Assembly (NCBI GenBank): GCA_013180625.2
Contig: SNVD02002551.1
Location: 62,001 to 126,000, forward strand
Direction: 5' to 3'
DNA from: Boswellia sacra
Lineage: Eukaryota > Streptophyta > Magnoliopsida > Sapindales > Burseraceae
DNA: 64,000 bases
A model generated the notes under the pieces. That model worked only from the letters and a program-made list of their open reading frames with translations. It did no database searches and was not told the origin of the DNA. A program made the position numbers and the translations under genes. This document shows, piece after piece, positions 31,725 to 41,957 of this stretch; within the stretch, counting starts at the first letter, position 1; each line of letters opens with the position of its first letter.

Positions 31725-33890
31725 CAGAGGCAAGTGTCAGCATTCCTCAAATTCCCAACTTTGGCCTATTTATATGTTCCTTTATTTTATGCTGCAGCTT
31801 ATGATTTGTCATGAAAACAGGGAATCAAGCTTGTCTAGATTAGGAATGTAGCAAAATTAGACAGAGGATGGTCCCTTTCCTTTCTTCCCACGACATATCT
31901 ATATATCTATCTTCAATTTTACTCCTTTTGTTGCCAAATTTCTCTCTGCGCTCCTACATGCAAGCAGATGCAGTTGTGTTTTTCCCTCCTTTACCTTTAC
32001 CATTGGTGTAAACGAGTTTATTCTATCTAAAACACACTGGCACTCAGTCGGAATTAATGTTATATACGTTGTTTAATTTGTCTGCATCAGCATCAGTATC
32101 TGCATCTGTATAAGAATTAAAATTTCTTCTTCTGCCTTCTAGTACACATAGGAGTTTTCATTAATTTTTATTCTTCAGATTAGTTAAGATGCCACTTAAT
32201 TTGTTGGTTTATATTATGCACAACATTTTGTTTTATTTTAATTTTTGTTAATACTCAAACTATATATGCATTAATTTATTGGAGTTCCCTTTCTGAAAGC
32301 TGTCCAGGAGCCGTGGCTTGGTTTTACATGAACAATAAGTGTTGGAAGATTCACCCGAGAATGATGATAAGGATCAGTTGTTACCTTATCAGTTCCCGCT
32401 GGCCAAGGAAAGTGTAAGGTGAGATGAGATTTGTGCAGATGTACAGGTTTCTCGAGAACTATAGCCTCTCTGATAGCAGAAGTTCAGGATTGCTTTAAAT
32501 TACAAAATTTTCAAAAACGTTTTTTATCTAACAGGTTTTTTGGGTTCAAGTACATATATAGGTTCCTGGTCATTTTGCTGTAACCAGTGCTTCGTAACTT
32601 TTTGTAAATTGGACAGGACAAAGCTATTAAATGTTGAAAGTAATCAACAGCTATACGGCAACAAATGGTTAGTTTATTGGAATAAGTGATCATCAGGGTT
32701 CTCAATATCCTTCAAATGTTATTGTCTTCAAGTTTGACGTAAAAGAACCATTCTGCTCCTCATTTCTCATCACCTCTTCTAGTGTCAAGCAGTCGATTTC
32801 AATTGAAATAATTAAGAAGTGTTATTAATAGCATTCCGGACAATAAAATGGTAAATATTAATTTCGGTTGAAAGCCCACTTATGAGCAGGCCGAAGATAA
32901 TTGGATCAGAATCCAATAACTCATAGGTTTGCTCATTATGTGATTAGGCCTTTTTTCGGCCTCCGATTCATATATCCTATGACCACGAAATTTGGGCTTA
33001 TTAAAAGGGTCCAATAAAATGGACTAATAAATAGTGAATATAAATTTAGGTTGAAAGCCCGCAACGAGTGGGCCTCAGATTAGTTAATCATAATCCAACC
33101 CATTGTTTACTCAGACTTGAAAAGGCCTCTTGTTTAGTTTCGAACTATAGAAAAAGGAGGGCCAATAAAAACTAAATTTGACTGGGCTAAAAGCCTAATC
33201 AATTGTATTGGGCATGTGTTTGGACTTCAAATGATGGGATTTGACGAACTCATGAATCTAGGCTCGAACAGGAAAGCCGAAATGAATTTGCTTTGGGCTT
33301 GAAATCAAATAATCAAAGATTCACAGCTTTAGGCCTTTGACCCACTGGCAGATTATGAGCAAAGAGTGATTATGATTATGGCTGGGAACTTGGAAATTCT
33401 ATTCATCTCCATTTGTATTTAAATTTTTTACTAATTTTATGTTATAATAAAATCATTAAAGATGCAAAAAATTATAAATACATACAGGAGAAATACCATA
33501 TATTAATTTTGTGACTTTCCCCAAAATATAAAAAAAGTATTATAATAAATCATTAAGTTAATCTATTTCCAAATTTAAAAATTCATTAATTATAAATTTG
33601 AAAACTTATGATTTGATGTATTATACAATTTCATGTGTAGTTCATAAAAAAATAAAAAACAAATTGACCATTTCACGAATGAAATTACAAAATTTTCAAC
33701 CTTCTTGATAATTTTATTTAATGATAAAATTTTTGGAAAAATTGAAAAAATGGACAGAATTAGGAGCCCTTAGTGAAATTTGGACAAATCCTGAAAAATT
33801 TTCATGCCATAGACTTTTTTTAACAAAAAGACTAAAATACCCTTATGTATTCAATTTATTCCCAAAACCCTTATTTCCCTCTTCAGACAT
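31725..33890. other. Intergenic DNA downstream of REC8
   Basis: AT-rich. Between 32865 and 33310 a loosely repeated pattern built on ggttgaaagccc and gggcct recurs with about 181-bp spacing (32869 and 33050), suggesting an old duplicated repeat. No gene recognised. Confidence 0.5.
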
Positions 33891-34345
33891 ATATTTCTAA
33901 TACCCCTCGATACCGCTCCAAACGCAAACCAACACGCATCCTCTGAGGATAGAAGCAAGACGACGCAGAGAGAAGCAAGAATCGACACTGAGGTATGTTT
34001 ATTCGTCGATTTTTTCGTAGTTTTAGTGATTTATTTGGTTGCTTTCTGTCTCGTTAGATTTGATATAATTTTCAGTGAATCTTAATTAGGGATTTGTGTT
34101 TCCGTCAGATTTGTGAACTTATTCAGGGTTTTTAGGGATAAATCTAGTGTTATTAGGTGATTTTTGTGGTTTGATGTGTATAAAAATTGTGAAAACTGAC
34201 GAGTTTCGTCGTGAGGTAGACGATGACGACTATCAGTTTTATCTCGACACATCTCGACACTCGACACTGTGCTGTGTCGAGTTCACAACTGATACTCAAT
34301 ATTAGTGTATTTTTGAAGACATCGAGTGTCGGTGTCGATTGTTAG
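33891..34345 (+). other. Possible orphan 5' end of a host gene (non-coding exon and intron start)
   Basis: A pyrimidine-rich stretch followed by gaagcaagaatcgacactgag|gtatgt looks like a short 5' UTR exon with a splice donor at 33992. Further on, a cluster of TCGACAC motifs includes a hairpin (ctcgacac-tgtgct-gtgtcgag, about 34257-34280). LINE G begins at 34346, so any downstream gene body is displaced or lost. Confidence 0.35.
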
Positions 34346-35625
34346 TTTAGGGTTTAGGGGAAAAAAATTCTCTCAACTTTATCGCTGGAGTTACTGTTCA
34401 CTCTGGCTGATTGTCGATCTAGGGTATGAAATTCATGTATGTTATAGATCGGAGCGCCCTGAGTAATCTTTCCTTCTTGACCCTAATCAGATTCCAACCA
34501 GAAAGTGCTCAAAATTGCAAAAAACAGTGATCCGAGTTACTATTTACCGCCTGGCCGATGGGCAAGTGAAGTGTCACCTCCACCACCATAGCCTTAGTCT
34601 TGAGCCGATTTACACTTTTGCCTTCATCGTCGTCGGCTGATTCCTACAGCACCACCTCCATCCGCCTCTTCAAAGTTTGAAAAATCACTATTCACCGCCG
34701 TCACTTTCCGGCGATCGGCAGCAAGTGACATCTCACCTCCTTCATCATCTTGTAGATCGGACATTGCTGATCAATCTTTCCTTCTTCGCCGTCATCCGAT
34801 TCTCACTGTAACTACCTCAAATTGCCATTTCTTCCATTCAGGTGTCATTATTCACCGCCGCCGGTGCTGTTTATCCGGCAGGCACTGTTCAACGACTTGA
34901 CCAGATTGTTCCTCAGGTTAAACCACGTAACTTTTCTTCTCGGCCGCCTCCCTGATTCCTCACGGATTATCGATTATACAGAGGCGACGACGGTTGTGGC
35001 TTGGTGAACGGTTTGCTCTTTTTTTATTTTTGCTTGTTCTTTGTGATTGATTGTCATCGAATTGCCTTTTGGTTTTTTTGTGGATCTCGTGGCTTTGTTT
35101 GACTTCGGAGTTCTATCATTTTGGTTGATTGATCGTGTTTGGATATTTTTGGAGATTTGGAGTTGACTTTGGGTTGCGTGATACACCTTCACCACACCTC
35201 TCATAACCATACCACACAATCCCTACCATGCCGAACACTACCTACCAAAATAACCCTACCAAGCCCCCCACCAACACCAACGCCAACACTACCAACCCTA
35301 AAAACAACACCAAACCATCCCAAACACCGGGTTCATGGGCTGATAGGGTGAGAGTGTCGGAGGCTAGCACTCGATTTTCTTTGGATTTGGTTACACGCAG
35401 GGTGCCAGGATCCATTCTTGATTTACCAGATGAGTTGATTGATGATGATGAATCTGAGTGGCTGAGGTGTATTGTGGGTTTTTTTCCCTGGTTATGACAT
35501 GCCTTTCCATACTGCGCGGTCCATTGTCATACGCGCTTGGAAATCTAGTGGATTGGAGGATGTTCGTTCTATTGGCACGGGTTTCCTGATTTTTCGTTTT
35601 AGGACTGAGGATGAGGTTCATGGTA
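34346..35625 (+). mobile_element. LINE copy G: 5' UTR and start of ORF1
   Basis: Begins with two telomere units (TTTAGGG TTTAGGGG, 34346-34360), then aaaaaaattctctcaactt, which resembles the 5' terminus of copies C and D. The 5' UTR (34361-35227) is of a third type with repeats about 313 bp apart (gatcgga...aatctttccttcttg at 34446 and 34755). ORF1 follows and is cut at 35625, where TTTAGGG repeats begin. Confidence 0.78.
35228..35625 (+). pseudogene. LINE G ORF1, N-terminal fragment (DUF4283 start)
   Basis: The ATG at 35228 opens a Thr/Asn/Pro-rich leader (MPNTTYQNNPTKPPTNT), then VRVSEASTRFSLDL, then LDLPDELIDDDESEWLRC, then a one-base shift after GFFP near 35487, then the next DUF4283 segment to EDEVHGI. 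It is the closest relative of copy F in the N-terminal part. Truncated at a TTTAGGG array. Confidence 0.75.
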
Positions 35626-35649
35626 TTTAGGGTTTAGGGTTTAGGATAG
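35626..35649 (+). repeat. TTTAGGG array between LINE G and LINE C
   Basis: Three TTTAGG(G) units. They join ORF1 of G (catggta) to the 5' terminus of C (ggaggggagagtgaaaaatt). Confidence 0.9.
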
Positions 35650-37022
35650 GGGAGGGGAGAGTGAAAAATTTTCTCTCAACTTTTTCTCTAAACCAGCCGC
35701 CAGATCTTGATCCCTACAGTCAATTTTCGGCATCATCTTTGAGCAAGAGTGGTACCGTTGGAAAGCTGACGGACTCACGATTCGAACAGTGTATGGTAGG
35801 AGGTCAGCCATCGTCGGAAGTGGGAGAAATCCGTCGAAAGTGGGAGAAATCGATCGGAACAGTAATGCCGCCAGGTAACTCTGTTGCATAATTTCATCAA
35901 ACAGTCCACACTTTTTTTATCCTTAGGAAGGATTCTGCTATTGGAATTGAGCTTGCAATATGGCGTTGGAAAGCTGAGACAGAGGCGCTTCTAACCCTAG
36001 TGGGCTTGTATCTGGTACATCGCGGTGGCCAGAGTTATTGCTGGAAACAGTAGCACTGCCAGATTCTGTTATAGAGTTGATAGATCGACCCAGCTGCACT
36101 CTTTTGCCTCTACAGAACGATCCAGCCATTAGATTTGAGCATATAATATGGCGTTGGAAAGCTGACTTCTAGACGATTCCAACCCTATTTGGCTGGTCGG
36201 CTGAAATTTCCTGTGGAGGGAGATATTGGCATGGACATTACCTCATTTCAATCTTATTTCTTCACTTTCCTGATCGATGTTGTCGCGCTTTTTGGCCTAT
36301 ACGGGTTGATCCAGCCATTGGATTTAAGCTGGACATACGGCACTGGAAAGCTGACTGAAAGCCGATTCCAACCCTACCTAGCGTATTTCCAGAAGAGATC
36401 AGAGGAGGGAGATATCAACTTAAATAGTAACTCCACCGAAAAATTTTCTGGCTTAGCCTGTGTGAACCAGCCATGGTTTTCTGCCTCTATCATCCGATCC
36501 AGCCGTTGGAGTTGGACGTATCTCATGGGGCTTGGGAGCTATCGGAGACACGATTCCAACGACATATATTGGGTAGTCATATGACGTCTAACGAAGGACA
36601 TTTGGGTTCATAACCTTGCTTAAATAGGAATATGGCTCTCGATTGGTGACTGGTTTGCGTTTCTTATGCTCTTTTCTTCATTTTTCCTTTGTGTTTGCTG
36701 TTTCTTGAGTTTCTTTTACTTGGGATAATGCTGATTTGTGGCTTGGTTGATAATGGAATTGAGTCATTGTGTTGATTTGTTGAGGCTTGATTTGTTTCAT
36801 TTTGGAAAATTTCGTGCTTCGGATTGGTTTTGGGTTTGTTATTGTTCTTGTGGCTTTGGTTGGCTTTGGAATCCTACCTTTGGTTGATTTGATTGTTTTT
36901 GAGATATTTGGTTTTGGAGTTGGTTGGATATTTTGGAGTTGATTTGGGTTGATTGCTACGGGTTGGAGTTTTCCCACTATTTTCACCCCACCTTTCCTAC
37001 CCTGCACCACGCCATCTCTACC
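35650..37022 (+). repeat. LINE C 5' UTR with about five ~190-bp monomers
   Basis: The phrase cgttggaaagctga and its variants occur at 35756, 35964, 36152, 36341 and (decayed) 36531, about 190 bp apart. Each is usually preceded by gatccagccattggatttgagc and followed by gattccaaccct. This is a tandem monomer structure. The last ~450 bp before ORF1 (from about 36600) are unique and pyrimidine-rich near the start codon. A promoter role is inferred from mammalian L1 analogues only. Confidence 0.8.
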
Positions 37023-38328
37023 ATGGCCACCTCCACCCGTAACAAACTTAACCAACCCCAACGCCCACCTCGCGCTACTCAAACACACCCACTTGCTCGA
37101 AACACCGCCCACAAACAAACCTTACCCAAACCAACTAGCTCTTGGGCTGATAGGGTTCGGGTTTCTGAGGCCAGCACTAGAATTCATCTTGACTCGATAG
37201 CCCGGAAGGAACCGGGTTTGATTCTTTAGCTCCCTGATGATTTGGTTGATGATGCTGGGGATGATTGGTTACGTTGTATTGTGGATTTTTTTTTCGGGGT
37301 ATACTATGCCTTTCCATGCTACACGTTCCATTGCTATGCGTGCATGGCAGTCTAGTGATTTAGAGGATGTCCGCTCTACTCAGATGGGTTTCTTGATATT
37401 CAGATTTAGAACTGTGGAGGAGGTTCATGATATTTTAAACAGAGGGCCTTGGATGTTTGGTGGGAAGCACATCATTCTCCAATAGTGGAATCCTCATTTC
37501 TCTTTTGACCAGAGTAGGATTTCCAGGATTCCAGTCTGGGTTCGATTACATGGATTACCATTTCCATTATGGTCAGCCAGAGCACTCAATGCTGTTTCTA
37601 GTATGGTTGGTCGACCATTATCTTGTGACAGGATGACTTATGAGCACACTAGGTTATCCTATGCCAGGGTTTGTGTTAAGATAGATGCAGAATATTCTCC
37701 AGTGTAGGACTTTGAGATCCGGTGTAAGCTATCCTCTGAGCCTATCAAGATCAGAGTGGAATATGAATAGAAACCGAAACGCTGTTTCAAGTGTTGTTTG
37801 TTTGGCCATACTTGTCCTGTACCTGTTGTGCGTTCTGCTCCTACAGAAGCCTAGGCGCCGGCTACTACTACAGCCCTCGTCTTAAGGGACAAGGGGAACA
37901 CTGATGAAACTACTGTTGCAGCAGCAGTTCATATTGAGACTAGTCAGGATCTAATTATTGCTGCTGATGTAACTCTAGTTATACGAGACAAGGGTAAAGG
38001 TATCGCTATTGATTCCACACCAGCCGGATCTCTTACTCTACTGACTTCAGATGTAGTGACTACAGCGACAGATTCGATGGAAAAGATCTTTAGTAAGATG
38101 GGCAAGGTTACAGCCAATGGTTCAGGTTCTGAGTCTGATCCTGATTCTGATTCTGATTCACTATCTCCTATTGAAGCACAGCAAGATCAGATATTGAAGT
38201 GCTCTTTTAGCCCTATAGCTGATTTACTTGATTCTTCAGGGATTGCTCCTCCAGAGAGGTTTATTGCTCCAGATTCTCTAAAATCCACTGTGGCGCCTTT
38301 GAATAGTAGACCACTTGCCTCTGTTCCT
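37023..38328 (+). pseudogene. LINE C ORF1
   Basis: The ATG at 37023 gives a leader rich in Thr/Pro/Asn, then VRVSEASTRIHLDS and GLIL followed by TAG (37228), the same stop as in copies D and E. DUF4283 continues after a T-run frameshift at 37266 (NRGPWMFGGKHIILQ; VWVRLHGLPFPLW), then CCLFGHTCPVPVV, and a serine/aspartate-rich tail (SESDPDSDSDSLSPIEAQQ). Additional stops are present (near 37483, 37706 and 37770). The family role is LINE RNA binding. Confidence 0.78.
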
Positions 38329-39107
38329 ATGATAGGAAGTTGGAATATTAGAGGCCTTAATGGCTTCTCTACGTAGCAGGCAGTTAGAAACTAGATGTGA
38401 TTTTAATACGATTTTACGCTCGTCGGATAGAGTTGGAGGGGATCAGGCTTGGCATGGTTATATGGATGAATTTGGTCAGTGTGTTCATGATGCAGTGTTG
38501 ATCAGGTTACCATCTTTTGGGCTCCAGTATACTTGGCATAATAGGCAGCAGGGAAAGGGTACTATTCTTTGGACTCTTGATTGGAGTTTTGGCAGCGCTT
38601 CATGGTTCTTGACTTGGCCAAACACAACTTCTGAGATACTTCCATGGGATGTTTCTGATCGCATTGTTATGGTCATCAAGTTTGGAAATCAGCGTAGGCA
38701 GACCTCTAGTCCTTTTAAGTTTTTGAACTTTTGGGGTGATCGAGAGGATTTCTTGGAGATTATTCAGAGAGTGTGGTCTACGTCGGTGGATGGGGATCCT
38801 ATGTTTCGAGTCACGCAGAAACTGGGTTTGTTGAAACTGGAGTTTAAGACTTTGCATACCAAGGTTTCTAGTCACATCTCTAGTAGAGTCATTAAGGTTA
38901 GAGCTCAGTGGGCCGTAGCTCAGGCTACTCTGGATGAAAACCCTCATTCCCTAAAGTGTCTTTTGGCTAAGAGGGATTTTGCTAAGCAGTATTCCCAGTT
39001 GTGCAAGGATGAAGAGGCTTTCTTTCAGCAGAGGTCAAGGATCCAATGGCTTTCTCTGGGGGATCAGAATACCAAGTTCTTTCACAAGTCTCTGCTCCAT
39101 AGACAGG
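38329..39107 (+). pseudogene. LINE C ORF2 fragment
   Basis: Starts MIGSWNIRGLNGFST, has a stop at once, then jumps (deletion) to DFNTILRSSDRVGGDQAWHG and continues open through LEWLS-type linker sequence (SPFKFLNFW, RAQWAVAQATLDENP) to QNTKFFHKSLLHRQV. It ends in telomere-like repeats before any reverse-transcriptase motif. Confidence 0.78.
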
Positions 39108-39243
39108 TTAGGGTTTAGGGTTTTAGGGTTTAAAGTTTTAGGGTTTAGGGTTTAGGTTTAGGATTTAGGGTTTAGGGTTTAGGTTTAGGGTTTAGGGTTT
39201 TAGGGTTTAGGGTTTAGGGTTTAGGGCGGGAGGGAGGGAGGGA
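39108..39243 (+). repeat. TTTAGGG array plus GGGA run between LINE C and LINE D
   Basis: About 120 bp of mostly good TTTAGGG units (the most regular array of the window), followed by gggcgggagggagggaggga at 39224-39243. That run has five closely spaced G-triplets and could form a G-quadruplex. Confidence 0.92.
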
Positions 39244-40621
39244 TTGAAAAATTTTCTCTCAACTTTTTCTCTGAACCAGCCACCGGACCTTGATCCCTAC
39301 AGTCAATTTTTGGCATCATCTTTAAGCAAGTGTGGTACAGTTAGAAAGCTGACGGACTCACGATTCCAACGGTGTATGGTAGGAGGTCAGCCGCCGTCGA
39401 AAGTGGGAGAAATCGGTCGGAACAGTAACGCCACCAGGTAACTTTGTTGCAAAATTTCATCGAACAGTCCACACTTTTTTTATCTTTAGGAAGGATTCTG
39501 CCATTGGAATTGAGCTTACGATATGCCGTTGGAAGGCTAAGACAGAGACGCTTCCAACCCTGGTGGGCTCGTATCCAGCACATCATGGGGGCCAGAGTTA
39601 TTGCTGGAAAGAGTAGTGCCGCCGGATTCTGTTCTAGAGCTGACAGATTGACCTAGCCGCACTTTTTTGCCTCTACAAAACGATCCAGCCGTTAGAATTG
39701 AGCATATAATATGGCGTTGGAAAGCTGACTTCCAGAAGATTGAACCCTATCTGGCTAGTCGGCTAAAATTGTCTGTGGAGGGCGATATTAGCCTGGACAT
39801 TACCGCCTCTGGATCTTGTCTCTGTACTTTCTTGATCGACGTTGTCGCGCTTTTTAGCCTATACGGGTTGATCCAGACATTGGATTTGAGCTGGTCATAC
39901 GGCGCTGGAAAGCTGACTGAAATCTGATTCCAACCCTACCTGGCGCATTTTCAGAAGAGATCGGAGGAGGGAGATATCAACTGAAACAGTAGCTCCACCA
40001 AAAAATTTTTTAGCTTAACCTGTGTGAACCAGCCACGGTTTTCTGCCTCAATCATCTGATCCAGCCGTTGGATTTGGACGTATCTCATGATGCTTGGTAG
40101 CTATTGGACACACGATTCCAACGGCATATATTGGGTGGTCATATGATGTCTAATGAAGGAGATTTGGTTTCACAACCTTGCTTAAACGGGAATATGGCTC
40201 TCGATTGGTGATCGGTTTACGTTTCTCGTGCTCTTTTCTTGATTCTTCCTTTGTGTTTGCTGCTTCTTGAGTTACTTTTACTTGGGATATTGCTGATTTG
40301 TGGCCTGGTTGATAACGGAATCGAGTCATTGTGTTGATTTGTTGAGGCTTGATTTGTTTCATTTTGGAAAATTTCATGCTTCGGGTTGGTTTTGGGTTTG
40401 TTATTGTTTCTTATGGTTTTGGTTCGCTTTGGAATCCTACCTTTGGTTGATATGATTGTTTTTTAGATATTTGGTTCTGGAGTTTGATCTCGGTTGAGTG
40501 CTTTGGTTGATTTGATTGTTGGTTGGATATTTTGTAGTGGATCTGGGTTGATTGCTACGGGTTGGAGTTTTCCCATTATTTTCACCCCACCTTTCCTATC
40601 CTGCACCACGCCATCTCTACC

Positions 40622-41921
40622 ATGGGCACCTCCGCCCCTAACAAACTTAACCAACCCCAACGCCCACCCCACGCCGCTCAAACACACCCACCTGCTCGAA
40701 TCACCGCCCACAAACAAAGCTTACCCAAACCAACTGGCTATTGGGCTGATAGGGTTCGGGTTTCTGAGGCCAGCACTAGATTTCATCTTGACTCGATAAC
40801 CAAGAAGGAACCGGGTTCGATTCTTTAGCTCCCTGATGATTTGGTTGATGATGCTGGGGATGATTGGTTACGTTGTATTGTGGATTTTTTTTCGGGGTAT
40901 ACTATGCCTTTCCATGCTGCACGTTCCATTGCTATGCGTGCATGACAGTCTAGTGGTTTAGAGGATGTCCGCTCTACTGGGACGGGTTTCTTGATTTTCA
41001 GGTTTAGAACTGTGGAGGAGGCTCATGATATTTTAGAGAGAGGACCCTGGATGTTTGGTGGGAAGCACATCATTCTCCAACAGTGGAATCCTCATTTCAC
41101 TTTTGACCAGAGTAGGATTTCCAGAATCCCAGTCTGGGTTCGGTTACATGGACTACCTTTTCTATTGTGGTCAGCGAGAGCACTTAGTGCTGTTTCTAGT
41201 ATGGTTGGTCGACCATTATCATGTGACAGGATGACTTATGAGCACACTAGGTTATCCTATGCCAGGGTTTGTGTTGAGATTGATGCAGAACATTCTCCAG
41301 TGCAGGACTTCGAGATCCAGTGCAAGCTATCCTCGGAGCCTATCAAGATCAGAGTGAAATATGAGTGGAAACCGAAACGCTGTTCCAAGTGTTGTTTGTT
41401 TGGCCATACTTGTCCTGTACCTGTTGTGCCTTCTGCTCCTGCAGAGGCCAAGGCGCCAGTTACTACTATAGCCCTCGTCTTAAGAGACAAGGGGAACACT
41501 ACTGACTCCAGTTATACAAGACAAGGGTAAAGGTATCGCTACTGACTCCACACTAATCGGACCTCTTGCTCTACTGTCTTCAGATGTAGTGACTACAATG
41601 ACAGATTCGGTGGAAAAGATCTTTAGTAAGATGGGTAAGGTTACAGCCAATGGTTCGGGATCTAAGTCTGATCCTGATTCTGATTCTGATTCACTATCTC
41701 CTATTGAAGCACAGCAAGATCAGATATTGAAGTGCTCTTTTAGCCCTATAGCCGATTTACCTGATTCTTCAGGGATTGCTCCGGATTCTCCAAAACCCAT
41801 TGTGGTGCCTTTGAACAGTCGACCACCTGCCTCTGTTCCTATCCCTCCTACTGGTAAGGATAAAAAGGCCCAGAGTAAAAAGGGTGGCAATGGGGGTAGA
41901 GGGGGTATGCGCCTCCGATGA
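40622..41921 (+). pseudogene. LINE D ORF1 (DUF4283, zinc-knuckle-like, acidic tail)
   Basis: In one frame from ATG 40622: leader; VRVSEASTRFHLDS; stop TAG (40826, shared with C and E); LPDDLVDDAGDDWLRC; stop TGA (40943, shared with E); then open to about 41510 through ERGPWMFGGKHIILQQWNP, RISRIPVWVRLHGLPFLLW, RPLSCDRMTYEHTRLSYARV, IKIRVKYEWKPKRCSKCC and FGHTCPVPVV. An ~85-bp deletion near 41505 shifts the frame; the tail (SKSDPDSDSDSLSPIEAQQ, then KDKKAQSKKGGNGGRGG) ends at TGA 41921. The knuckle spacing C-x2-C-x4-H-x-C is unusual for CCHC. Confidence 0.8.
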
Positions 41922-41957
41922 TTTCTTTTTTGAATTCTGAGTTTTTTTCAGTTTCCT

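Larger units (their letters stand above)
35650..39107 (+). mobile_element. LINE copy C: 5' end intact, internal deletions, 3'-truncated
   Basis: The 5' UTR (35650-37022) carries ~190-bp tandem monomers, followed by ORF1 (37023 to about 38328) and ORF2 (38329-39107). The ORF1/ORF2 spacer is shortened by a deletion between two cctat sequences. About 350 bp of endonuclease are deleted (copy D 42017-42371 is skipped). At 39107 ORF2 (gacaggtta) runs into TTTAGGG repeats. Confidence 0.85.
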
